From Deltaproteobacteria bacterium (GTDB lineage Bacteria; Desulfobacterota_B; Binatia; UBA9968): a stretch of DNA of 6,169 nt. Below, one piece after another: positions 1 through 6,062 of this stretch (positions are counted from its first letter, which is position 1; each line of letters begins with the position of its first letter). The position numbers and the translations under genes are program-made. Location of the stretch: NCBI GenBank assembly GCA_027297485.1, contig JAPUHZ010000240.1:1-6169 (forward strand), written 5' to 3'. Under the pieces are notes generated by a model, which did no database searches, had not been told where the DNA came from, and saw nothing but the letters and a program-made list of their open reading frames with translations.

Positions 1-1
1 G

Positions 2-1321
2 CTGTTCCGAGAAAAGGGATTGGGTAGGATCCCCACGGAGGGTCCGCTGAGTATAGCAATCCCAGGCGCAGTCGATGGCTGGGTGGAACTGCACAGAAAA
101 TACGGGACATGGGATTTATCGCGACTCGCTGCCGACGCCATCGGCTATGCACGTGAGGGCTTTCCCCTTTCCCGTCCTCTCGGGGAAAAGATCGGAGCGT
201 TGTGGTCCTCCTCTCCGTGGATCGACCGATCTTTCCGTAAACCATTGGCTGATCTGAGACCGGGAAGAATGCTGGTCCAAAGAGAGCTTTCCCATACGCT
301 TAAGCAGATTGCGGAAAAAGGCAGAGAGGGTTTCTACCAAGGCGATATTGGGGAGCGGATGTGTCATGCAATTCAAGCCGAGGGGGGATTCCTTGCAGAA
401 GCGGATCTTCAGGGAAATTTTGCGGAGTGGTTAGATCCTATCACGACGACTTACAGAGACCACCTCCTGTTCGAACAGCCCCCGGTGTCGCAGGGTTTTA
501 TTATCCTGGAGATGCTCAACATCATGGAGGGCTATCCATTAGAGAAAATGGAGCCGGCGGATATTGTTCACGTTATGGTGGAGGCCAAGAAGCTCGCTTT
601 TCAGGATCGGGTTAACCATCTCGAGGACCCGCGCTTTGGGGATCCACAGATTTCCCGCCTCATCTCAAAAGAGCACGCTCAGAAAAGAAGGCGTTTGATT
701 TCGGATGATTCTCAATCCCGGGATCATCTCCATGGATCGTTTGGCAGCGATACGACATATCTTTGTACAGCAGATCGGGACGGGAATGCGGTCTCCCTCA
801 TTCAGAGTATCTTCGCCTCATTTGGCTCTGCGGTTGTTGCTGGGGATACCGGGATAGTCATGAACAACCGTTTGTGTAGCTTTGTCCTAGATCCAGGCAA
901 GGCCAATGCCTTAAGCCCCGGGAAGAGACCCGCCCACACGCTAAACTCCTATATGATATTTAGCGGCGGCAAGTTTTTTGCAGTAGGAGGGACACCGGGT
1001 GCTGACGACCAACCCCAGACTAATGTACAGGTCATTCACAATCTGATTGACCGCCACATGGATCCCCAGGCTGCCGTTGAGCTTCCGCGTTGGAGCCATC
1101 GGCCGGGCACCCCGCCACATTTAGAGGAGCCTGAGGAGCTCAGCATGGAGGAAGGTTTCCCTGCTGAATTGATCAGCGGGTTAGGAAAAAAGGGTCACAA
1201 GGTAAAGGTTGTGGATCGCTGGTCCTTCGGTAGTGCGGAGGTCATAGTCAGGGATCCATTGACCGGCGCATATCTGGCAGGGGCAGATCCAAGAAGAGAG
1301 GGATACGCCATAGGGTGGTGA
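2..1321 (+). CDS. Gamma-glutamyltransferase-like Ntn-hydrolase (5'-truncated by window edge)
   Basis: This is a GGT-family N-terminal-nucleophile hydrolase. Such proteins self-cleave into large and small subunits and hydrolyse or transfer gamma-glutamyl (or related acyl) groups. The frame is open to the window edge. A TTG at 20 is not a credible start, because the sequence begins at the conserved PGAVDGW segment and roughly 90-100 N-terminal residues are missing compared with usual family members of about 530 aa. Counting from that TTG, the predicted cleavage site and nucleophile is Thr245 in SDTTYL, leaving a small subunit of about 189 residues. Other family marks are MNNR, PGKRPAHTL and the C-terminal AGADPRREG. 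The usual GGT GSPGGS oxyanion segment is replaced by GGTPGADDQPQ, as in the YwrD-type branch, so true glutathione activity is uncertain. The TGA at 1319 is intact. A dehydrogenase gene follows after 23 bp. The family call is secure but the substrate is not known. Confidence 0.92.
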   Translation: MFREKGLGRIPTEGPLSIAIPGAVDGWVELHRKYGTWDLSRLAADAIGYAREGFPLSRPLGEKIGALWSSSPWIDRSFRKPLADLRPGRMLVQRELSHTLKQIAEKGREGFYQGDIGERMCHAIQAEGGFLAEADLQGNFAEWLDPITTTYRDHLLFEQPPVSQGFIILEMLNIMEGYPLEKMEPADIVHVMVEAKKLAFQDRVNHLEDPRFGDPQISRLISKEHAQKRRRLISDDSQSRDHLHGSFGSDTTYLCTADRDGNAVSLIQSIFASFGSAVVAGDTGIVMNNRLCSFVLDPGKANALSPGKRPAHTLNSYMIFSGGKFFAVGGTPGADDQPQTNVQVIHNLIDRHMDPQAAVELPRWSHRPGTPPHLEEPEELSMEEGFPAELISGLGKKGHKVKVVDRWSFGSAEVIVRDPLTGAYLAGADPRREGYAIGW

Positions 1322-1332
1322 TAGGGCCGGAG

Positions 1333-1340
1333 AAAGGAGG
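1333..1340 (+). promoter_or_regulatory. Ribosome binding site deciding the dehydrogenase start
   Basis: AAAGGAGG lies 4 nt before the ATG at 1345. The in-frame GTG at 1315 overlaps the end of the upstream gene and would add ten residues before the Rossmann strand. The ATG, which gives MEKVGMIGVGAMG, is therefore the better start. Confidence 0.8.
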
Positions 1341-1344
1341 CAAG

Positions 1345-2172
1345 ATGGAAAAGGTTGGAATGATCGGTGTGGGTGCGATGGGGAGTGTCTTGTTAGAGCG
1401 TTTGAAGCTAGCAGGCGGGCGAGCGACCGTGTTCGACTTGCTTACTGCACCGTTGGAAGCGGCGCGCTCGATGGGAGCTGATGTTGCATCATCGTCAGCG
1501 GCAGTTGCACAAGCCTCGACGATCATCGATGTGGTTGTTCGCACCGACCAGGAAATCCTGGATTCCGTGCTGGGGAAGGATGGTGTCTTGGAGGGAGCAC
1601 GGGCCGATACCCTCGTACTTCTCCACAGCACAATTCTGCCGGAAACCACTCGGAAAGTTGCAGATGCTGCCTCTAAACGGGGCGTTTTCGTTATCGATGC
1701 TTGCATGACCTCGGTACCGAGAGTTGTACGCGAGGGCAAGCTGAGTTTTCTAGTTGGAGGGCCGACCGAGCTGGTCGATCGTGCACGACCGCATCTGCTT
1801 CAGATGGGCAAGCGAGTGTTCCATATGGGACCGCTAGGCGCTGGCAACGTCGCGAAACTTATCAAAAACCTGGTAACAGGAGCTGAAACCCTCCTTATCC
1901 ATGAGGCGATACAGATAGGAGAGGCTGGGGGCATCCCGTATCGTGAAGTGCTCGAAATGATGCGGCAGGTCTATTCCGGAACTATTTTGAACCGCTGGCA
2001 GGAGAGGTTTGACCCATCAGGGGCTAGTTCTACACCCAAGGCTGGCCTGAACGTCTTCGAGAAAGATATTCCACTGGCTGCTGAGCTCGGAAAAAAATTT
2101 GGCCTTGATATTCCGATCACCGAACAGCTTGCGGCTGCGGGGCAGCGATTGGTGAGAGCAAAAGCCTCGTAG
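1345..2172 (+). CDS. NAD(P)-dependent beta-hydroxyacid dehydrogenase (3-hydroxyisobutyrate dehydrogenase family)
   Basis: This 275-residue cytosolic oxidoreductase is of normal length for the 3-hydroxyisobutyrate/6-phosphogluconate-like family, which oxidises beta-hydroxyacids or reduces the matching semialdehydes. The N-terminal Rossmann fold carries GVGAMG at residues 8-13. Asp31 ends the second strand, which suggests NAD rather than NADP. The predicted catalytic Lys171 sits in GAGNVAKLIKN, followed by Asn175. The C-terminal helical domain contains FEKDIPLA (Lys240-Asp241), a conserved family position. The substrate-binding motif that usually reads DAPVSGG is here DACMTSV (residues 118-124), with the later GKLSFLVGG intact. 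The substrate therefore probably differs from 3-hydroxyisobutyrate or tartronate semialdehyde and cannot be named. The start is the ATG next to a strong AAAGGAGG. The gene lies 23 bp after the GGT-like gene and 31 bp before nfeD, probably in one transcript. The family is certain and the substrate unknown. Confidence 0.93.
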   Translation: MEKVGMIGVGAMGSVLLERLKLAGGRATVFDLLTAPLEAARSMGADVASSSAAVAQASTIIDVVVRTDQEILDSVLGKDGVLEGARADTLVLLHSTILPETTRKVADAASKRGVFVIDACMTSVPRVVREGKLSFLVGGPTELVDRARPHLLQMGKRVFHMGPLGAGNVAKLIKNLVTGAETLLIHEAIQIGEAGGIPYREVLEMMRQVYSGTILNRWQERFDPSGASSTPKAGLNVFEKDIPLAAELGKKFGLDIPITEQLAAAGQRLVRAKAS

Positions 2173-2203
2173 CTTCATCAGGGAACATTTTGCAAAGGTA
2201 GAG

Positions 2204-3547
2204 ATGAATTCCATACTAAAAGGGATACGAAGTGCGCAAGCGTTCTTATTGCTGACGGTTCTGGCTGTAGGCTTCGCGTATGCAGCCGGTAACGGATTGG
2301 TCTATCGGGTAAGCATCTCCGGGACCATCGATCTGGGACTGGCTCCCTTTGTGGCAAGAGTCGTCAACGAGGCGGAAAGGGACAAAGCCGATCTGATCGT
2401 ATTCGATATCAATACGCTGGGTGGTCGACTGGACGCCATGATCGAGATTCGCGATGCCATCGCAGGTGCGAAAGTGCCCACGGTGGCCTATATAAATCCT
2501 CGGGCTATTAGTGCTGGTGCGCTCATTGCATTGGCATGCAAGAAGATCTACATGGCCCCTGGTGGAACCATCGGTGCAGCCACACCCGTATCGGGTGAGG
2601 GGACGAAGGCAAGCGAGAAGGTGGTCTCCTATGCCCGATCGGAATTTCGCGCGACGGCAGAGCAGAACGGGCGCAACCCAGATGTCGCGGCGGCCATGGT
2701 CGATGAATCTATCAAGATCCAAGGGCTGATTGAGGAGGGGAAGCTGCTAACCCTCACCACGGGACAGGCGCTCAAGTGGAAAATGGCGGACGGGCAGTTT
2801 TCCAGCTTTGATGATTTACTAGCGGGACTAGAATTTGGAGCCGCGAGGGTGATTCAACCTGAATTCGGCTGGGCGGAGCATGTCATCCGATTTCTGAACC
2901 ATCCCGTCATCACCTCCATTTTGCTGGCGGTTGCCCTATTTGGCCTCCTTGCGGAAGTCCAGACTGGCGGGTGGGGTCTTCCGGGAACAGCAGGGATTGT
3001 GGCGTTGGGACTCTACTTCGGATCAAAGTATTTGGTAGGGCTGGTTGGCTTTGAGGAATTTCTCCTGATTGGGCTGGGCCTAGTATTGATAGGAGTGGAG
3101 ATATTTATCATTCCCGGCTTTGGCATCGCCGGTATCTTCGGAGGTTTGGCCTTATTGGTTGGGTTCGGGCTGAGCATGGTAGGGCGGGTGCCGACAATCA
3201 GTGATATTTCTAATGCGGTTTTAATCATACTGGGAGCGTTGGGACTAGCGGTTTTGGGTAGTTTGATCCTATTTCGGTTTGTCCAACGCACCCCTTTTTG
3301 GGAGCGCATCAATCTACGGACGAGGCAAAAGAAGCAAGCCGGCTTCGTATCGTCGGATGTCCAGGTCGACAGGGTCGGGAAAGCTGGTCTTGCCCTGACC
3401 GACCTGCGTCCCAGTGGCACGGGAATGTTCGATGGAGAAAGGTTGGACGTCGTAACCGAAGGAGATTACATTGATGCTCAGGTGACCATTGAAATTGTAA
3501 AGGATGAGGGATACCGTCTGATTGTTCGACGGTCGTCTCAACCTTAA
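2204..3547 (+). CDS. nfeD: NfeD-family membrane-bound serine protease (ClpP class, long form)
   Basis: This 447-residue protein shows the full-length NfeD layout. A signal peptide or membrane anchor occupies about residues 1-28 and ends in AYAAG. A ClpP/SppA-like protease domain follows at about 30-225. Ser103 in AISAGALIA is the predicted nucleophile, and Lys139 in SEKVVSYARSEF fits the general base of the Ser-Lys dyad known from the archaeal 1510-N protease. About five hydrophobic segments span roughly 234-358. A soluble OB-fold domain (about 380-447) carries VGKAGLALTDLRPSG. The protease domain should face outside the cytoplasm. Long NfeD proteins are encoded beside SPFH proteins, in archaea a stomatin that the protease cleaves and in bacteria FloA, and floA follows here after 22 bp. 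The start is the ATG at 2204 with a modest AAAGG site. Protease activity is inferred from motifs only. Confidence 0.95.
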   Translation: MNSILKGIRSAQAFLLLTVLAVGFAYAAGNGLVYRVSISGTIDLGLAPFVARVVNEAERDKADLIVFDINTLGGRLDAMIEIRDAIAGAKVPTVAYINPRAISAGALIALACKKIYMAPGGTIGAATPVSGEGTKASEKVVSYARSEFRATAEQNGRNPDVAAAMVDESIKIQGLIEEGKLLTLTTGQALKWKMADGQFSSFDDLLAGLEFGAARVIQPEFGWAEHVIRFLNHPVITSILLAVALFGLLAEVQTGGWGLPGTAGIVALGLYFGSKYLVGLVGFEEFLLIGLGLVLIGVEIFIIPGFGIAGIFGGLALLVGFGLSMVGRVPTISDISNAVLIILGALGLAVLGSLILFRFVQRTPFWERINLRTRQKKQAGFVSSDVQVDRVGKAGLALTDLRPSGTGMFDGERLDVVTEGDYIDAQVTIEIVKDEGYRLIVRRSSQP

Positions 3548-3569
3548 TTAACTGAAAGGGAGGATCACT

Positions 3570-4562
3570 ATGGAAAGCTTTACACTGGCGGGAGGGATGG
3601 TCATTCTGTTCGGGGCCATATTTTTGTTAGTAGTCCTGAACTACTTTATCCCCATAGGTTTGTGGTTAACCGCCTATTTTTCTGGCGTCTCAGTAAGCCT
3701 GGCCACGATGGTCGGCATGCGTCTGCGCAAGGTTCCGCCTAGTGGGATCATTGGACCTCTAATCAATGCCACCAAGGCCGGACTTGATTTACATATCGCA
3801 GAGATGGAGGCGCACTACTTGGCTGGGGGCAACGTAGATCGAATTGTTAATGCCCTGATCTCCGCGGATAAAGCAAACCTTGGGCTCACTTTCCAGCGCG
3901 CCACTGCCATCGACCTAGCCGGCCGTGACGTACTGGAGGCTGTACGTGTCAGCGTGAACCCGAAGGTCATCGATACACCATTGGTTTCAGCCGTGGCCAA
4001 AGATGGTATTCAGCTTAAAGCTTTGGCCAGGGTAACAGTGCGGGCCAACATTGACCGCTTAGTTGGCGGCGCTGGCGAGGAGACGATCATCGCACGAGTC
4101 GGCGAAGGAATTGTTTCGACGATTGGGTCAGCCAGAGACCATAAGGCGGTGCTGGAAAATCCAGACAGCATTTCAAAAACCGTGCTTAAAAAGGGCTTGG
4201 ATGCAGGGACAGCATTTGAAATCCTTTCTATCGATATTGCCGATGTGGACGTGGGACGTAACATCGGTGCCCAACTACAGATCGATCAGGCTGAGGCGGA
4301 CAAGCAGATTGCCCAGGCCAAAGCCGAGGAGCGTCGGGCCATGGCTGTTGCCCGGGAGCAGGAGATGCACGCCAGGACTCAGGAGATGCGTGCCAAGGTG
4401 GTAGAGGCCGAGGCGGAGGTGCCTATGGCGATGGCGCAAGCTTTCCGAGATGGCAAGCTCGGCGTGATGGACTACTACAACATGCAAAACATCCAGGCGG
4501 ATACCCAAATGCGGGAGAGCATCTCTAAGACCGGTCCGGCGGGGCAGGGGGAGGAAAAATAA
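3570..4562 (+). CDS. floA: Flotillin-like SPFH protein FloA
   Basis: FloA scaffolds functional membrane microdomains and influences fluidity and the oligomerisation of membrane complexes. The 330-residue length matches the known FloA (331 aa in Bacillus subtilis). Two hydrophobic stretches at about 8-24 and 27-49 form a membrane hairpin or anchor. The signature [16 protein letters not shown] starts at residue 50. The SPFH/band-7 domain runs from about 90 to 235 and includes [18 protein letters not shown]. An Ala/Glu-rich coiled coil with EA repeats runs from about 235 to 290 and would drive oligomerisation. The short tail holds [18 protein letters not shown] and a hydrophilic end. The ATG at 3570 follows AAAGGGAGG by 6 nt. 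It lies directly downstream of the NfeD gene, the conserved pairing. I see no separate promoter in the 22-bp gap, so it should be cotranscribed with nfeD. The identification is firm. Confidence 0.97.
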   Translation: MESFTLAGGMVILFGAIFLLVVLNYFIPIGLWLTAYFSGVSVSLATMVGMRLRKVPPSGIIGPLINATKAGLDLHIAEMEAHYLAGGNVDRIVNALISADKANLGLTFQRATAIDLAGRDVLEAVRVSVNPKVIDTPLVSAVAKDGIQLKALARVTVRANIDRLVGGAGEETIIARVGEGIVSTIGSARDHKAVLENPDSISKTVLKKGLDAGTAFEILSIDIADVDVGRNIGAQLQIDQAEADKQIAQAKAEERRAMAVAREQEMHARTQEMRAKVVEAEAEVPMAMAQAFRDGKLGVMDYYNMQNIQADTQMRESISKTGPAGQGEEK

Positions 4563-4637
4563 CCCGTGGAAACAGCAGATCAACTATCCAGAGTCGACTC
4601 AACAACTCTTAAAGCCCTGAGAAAGAGGGGAAGCGGG

Positions 4638-4880
4638 ATGAATGTTTCGAGAGAGGCGCCGATGACGCCAGGACCTGGATGGCGTGAGCCCATTCCAGCT
4701 GATAGCGAAGAGCGGTTGACCGGGAAGCCTGCCGGCAAGACGGCAAGTGAAATGCAGAAACAGCCAGTAAGTAAACACTTCTGGTTCAGGGATCAGAACG
4801 ATCTCAGGAGAGCAATCATCTGGGCTGAGGTGATCGGGCAACCCGTCTCGCGAAAGCTGCGAAGAAAGCGGGTTTCTTAG
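4638..4880 (+). CDS. Small basic hypothetical protein downstream of floA
   Basis: I do not recognise this family. From the ATG at 4638 it encodes 80 residues: a Pro/Gly-rich, probably disordered first half (about 1-40), then a more structured C-terminus with FWFRDQNDLRRAIIWAEVIG and a very basic tail (RKLRRKR). There is no signal peptide or membrane segment. An in-frame GTG at 4566, only 3 bp after the floA stop, would give 104 residues. Its possible Shine-Dalgarno site is 12 nt away, and the extra 24 codons are richer in rare-looking codons, so I prefer the ATG, which has GAGGGG 7 nt upstream. Position and strand suggest it is the last cistron of the nfeD-floA transcript. A role with the FloA/NfeD microdomain is inferred from position only. 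The LRRAIIWAEVIG core reads like a conserved helix, which argues for a real gene. Confidence 0.62.
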   Translation: MNVSREAPMTPGPGWREPIPADSEERLTGKPAGKTASEMQKQPVSKHFWFRDQNDLRRAIIWAEVIGQPVSRKLRRKRVS

Positions 4881-4907
4881 GTAATTAAATGGAGAACGCG
4901 GATTTAG

Positions 4908-4956
4908 GCAGTCTTTCTTGTTAGCCACGAAATAAATTCACATCGACTGCTTTTCT
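4908..4956. terminator. Possible weak terminator or inverted repeat at the convergent junction
   Basis: GCAGTC at 4908-4913 pairs with GACTGC at 4945-4950 and is followed on the plus strand by TTTTCT. Inside the loop, TTTCTTG (4914-4920) can pair with CACGAAA (4926-4932) apart from one mismatch, leaving a 12-nt unpaired stretch. The element sits between the plus-strand floA cluster and the minus-strand response regulator and overlaps the latter's stop codon. The large bulge and poor GC content make it a weak candidate. Confidence 0.3.
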
Positions 4957-5315
4957 AATAATGTCTCAATAGCGACCCGCAACTCCTTGAATGTAAACGG
5001 TTTGGCGATATAACTGTCACATCCGGCTGCCAGACATTTCTCCCTATCTCCTGGCTCGTCCATGGCTGTTGCTGCAAGGATTGGGATGGCCTGTGTTTTC
5101 GGATTCTTCCGTATCCGTGAGGTCGCTTCGAGTCCATCCATTTTAGGCATCCCAATGTCCATGATGATAAGATCAGGAAGTTGCGACGTAGCCATCTCGA
5201 CGGCCTCTATCCCATTCTCTGCCAAGGTAACGTCGTAACCGATAGACTCTAGGTTTTTTTGAATTATTTCGCTAAGTAACAAATCATCTTCCACTAAGAG
5301 GAGCCGTCTCTTCAT
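4938..5315 (-). CDS. Single-domain (CheY-like) response regulator
   Basis: This 125-residue protein is a receiver domain with no output domain, so it would act by protein contact or within a phosphorelay rather than by binding DNA. All key residues are present: acidic pair Asp10-Asp11 (LLLVEDD), phosphoacceptor Asp53 in IIMDIGMPKMDG, switch Thr83 in AATAMD, and Lys105 in SYIAKPF. The MPKMDG and GCDSYIAKPF segments resemble DivK and hybrid-kinase receivers. I chose the ATG at 5315 because MKRRLLLVEDD begins right at the first beta strand. The frame stays open to a TTG at 5402, but those 29 residues do not look like a receiver extension. The ribosome site is weak (AAAGG only 2 nt from the ATG). 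No histidine kinase lies in the window, so the partner is unknown. The 183 bp upstream contain a terminator for the GYD gene and a short palindrome. Confidence 0.95.
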   Translation of the reverse strand: MKRRLLLVEDDLLLSEIIQKNLESIGYDVTLAENGIEAVEMATSQLPDLIIMDIGMPKMDGLEATSRIRKNPKTQAIPILAATAMDEPGDREKCLAAGCDSYIAKPFTFKELRVAIETLLEKQSM

Positions 5316-5355
5316 AGCCTTTAATACGATTCCACGGCACACAATCAGCGGATAG

Positions 5356-5368
5356 AGGGAACTTCCCT
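5356..5368. promoter_or_regulatory. Perfect 6-1-6 palindrome upstream of the response regulator
   Basis: AGGGAACTTCCCT is a perfect inverted repeat around one central base, about 40 bp upstream of the response regulator ATG and downstream of the preceding terminator. It could be an operator for a dimeric regulator or a small hairpin in the mRNA leader. No clear promoter hexamers were found around it, so the role is a guess. Confidence 0.3.
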
Positions 5369-5405
5369 TTACTTCCCCAATATGGTGCCTTTTGGTCCGC
5401 AAGTG

Positions 5406-5458
5406 AAATAAAAAGGCTGCCTAGTGATAGCCAAGGAGGGGAAGGCTTGCTAGGGCCT
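5406..5458 (-). terminator. Intrinsic terminator of the GYD-domain gene
   Basis: On the minus strand a long hairpin forms from three helices: AGGC with GCCT, CCTAG with CTAGG, and AGCC with GGCT. That makes 13 base pairs with short bulges and an 11-nt loop (5433-5443). The 3' arm runs straight into TTTTTATTT. It lies 41 bp past the GYD stop codon and upstream of the response regulator, so it should separate the two minus-strand genes into different transcripts. Confidence 0.8.
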
Positions 5459-5498
5459 CTCTCTCCCTTTTAGCAAAATAACTGAACGACTTTATTCC

Positions 5499-5792
5499 CT
5501 ACAGAAGCTTCGCAAAAATTGCGTCCATCTCATTAGCTGAGAAGGCCCGCATCGTCTGAGTACGGACGTTGCCCAGAGAACCAAGACTCAAAGTCCAAGC
5601 TGCCATGGTCTCATCGTTTGGGGCATCGACAAGGATCACCACATCATACGCCCCCATAGTCAGGTAGGCCTCCTTAACCTTGATCCCAAGCTTCTCTGCC
5701 GCAGCGGTTGCAGCCTTTCTCCTCTCGGGGCTTTGTTTGATGGTGCGGATTCCCTGATCGGTAAAATTCATCAAAACGATGTGAGCTGCCAT
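5499..5792 (-). CDS. GYD-domain protein
   Basis: This 97-residue cytosolic protein matches the small GYD-domain family, which has a ferredoxin-like alpha/beta dimeric barrel fold and no firmly assigned function. The opening strand AAHIVLMNFTDQGIRTIKQSPER, the family-naming motif in LTMGAYDVVILVDAPNDETM (residues 45-64, with Gly47-Ala-Tyr-Asp50), and the end VRTQTMRAFSANEMDAI all fit, and the length is normal. The ATG at 5792 is preceded by a near-perfect AAAGGAGGT, so translation is probably efficient. A strong terminator lies just downstream (5406-5458), making it a single-gene unit. Upstream is a 270-bp structured non-coding stretch that may control it. The family call is confident, and the biochemical role is unknown here as elsewhere. 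Confidence 0.93.
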   Translation of the reverse strand: MAAHIVLMNFTDQGIRTIKQSPERRKAATAAAEKLGIKVKEAYLTMGAYDVVILVDAPNDETMAAWTLSLGSLGNVRTQTMRAFSANEMDAIFAKLL

Positions 5793-5796
5793 AACG

Positions 5797-5805
5797 ACCT
5801 CCTTT
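5797..5805 (-). promoter_or_regulatory. Strong ribosome binding site of the GYD gene
   Basis: On the minus strand AAAGGAGGT stands 4 nt before the ATG at 5792 and is nearly the full anti-16S complement. It fixes the start codon and lies just after the upstream hairpin and T-run, so transcripts would have to pass that hairpin to reach it. Confidence 0.85.
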
Positions 5806-5823
5806 AGGTGTAGAAATTAATAG

Positions 5824-5867
5824 AAAAACCAGCACACCCTTGCGAGAAAGTATCGCAGAGTAGCTGG
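5824..5867 (-). terminator. Intrinsic terminator or attenuator upstream of the GYD gene
   Basis: On the minus strand CCAGC pairs with GCTGG, ACTC with GGGT (one G-U pair) and TGCGA with TCGCA. This gives a hairpin of about 14 base pairs with a 7-nt loop, one bulged base and a small internal loop, and TTTTT follows directly. It ends about 31 bp before the GYD start codon. It either ends a transcript arriving from the right (the frame ending at 6063 or a small RNA) or acts as an attenuator in the GYD leader. The structure is clearly visible; which of these roles it has is open. Confidence 0.65.
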
Positions 5868-5989
5868 CTCTAAACTCTTCACTTCATCGTCCCCTTCCGA
5901 GGAACGCGACCCGTCCATCTGTAAAGCCTCGAATCATAGCTAAAGCCGATCAAAGCTGGGGGAGGCTGTTATTTACTTCTCAGCCTGTT

Positions 5990-6019
5990 CTTGTAGTAAA
6001 GTCCTGAGTGGCATGTCAA
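5990..6019 (-). promoter_or_regulatory. Candidate sigma70-type promoter
   Basis: On the minus strand a perfect TTGACA (6019-6014) is followed after 18 nt by TACAAG (5995-5990), matching 4 of 6 bases of the -10 consensus. Transcription would begin near 5983 and run towards the GYD gene through about 120 nt before the hairpin plus T-run. The -35 is convincing, while the -10 is mediocre and the spacing is one over optimum. Confidence 0.4.
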
Positions 6020-6062
6020 GAGGCTAGAAACCGCTGTCTTGGCGGGCTCTTACAGGTGGATT

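Larger units (their letters stand above)
5793..6062 (-). other. Non-coding stretch with structured leader or sRNA-like content
   Basis: No convincing reading frame is present in these 270 bp. On the minus strand, from right to left, I see a promoter-like pair (6019-5990), a 6-bp hairpin (5963-5986), an alternative pairing of its 3' arm with 5925-5930, a direct repeat (+ strand TAAAGCC at 5922 and 5941), a hairpin pairing 5888-5893 with 5901-5906, and the hairpin plus T-run at 5824-5867. It matches none of the riboswitch consensus sequences I could recall and has no tRNA-like fold. Confidence 0.5.

Noticed and set aside
1248..1739. Minus-strand frame of 163 codons
   Set aside because: It is antisense to the end of the GGT-like gene and the start of the dehydrogenase, both of which have clear family motifs. 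Its Ser/Thr/Ala/Pro-rich composition is what a shadow frame gives.
2246..2722. Minus-strand frame of 158 codons
   Set aside because: It lies entirely antisense to the conserved NfeD protease domain, has a Cys/His/Arg-rich composition and shows no family motif.
3013..3420. Minus-strand frame of 135 codons
   Set aside because: It is antisense to the membrane segments of NfeD. The Pro/Lys/Asn-rich composition is the usual mirror of hydrophobic codons.
4862..4878. Inverted repeat AAGAAA-GCGGG-TTTCTT as a terminator
   Set aside because: It lies inside the end of a coding region, the stem is mostly A-T pairs and no T-run follows.
4599..4928. Minus-strand frame of 109 codons opposite the small gene after floA
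   Set aside because: Considered as an alternative to the plus-strand small gene. It has no good ribosome site and a shadow-like composition, and the plus-strand frame continues the operon and contains a plausible helix.
5316..5402. 29-residue N-terminal extension of the response regulator from a TTG
   Set aside because: Receiver domains begin at the KRRLLLVEDD strand. The extension has no recognisable signal and would use a rare start codon.
5921..5947. CGAATC and AAAGCC motifs as part of a tRNA or c-di-GMP riboswitch
   Set aside because: There is no cloverleaf or acceptor stem, and the conserved core segments of the GEMM-I riboswitch are missing in both orientations.
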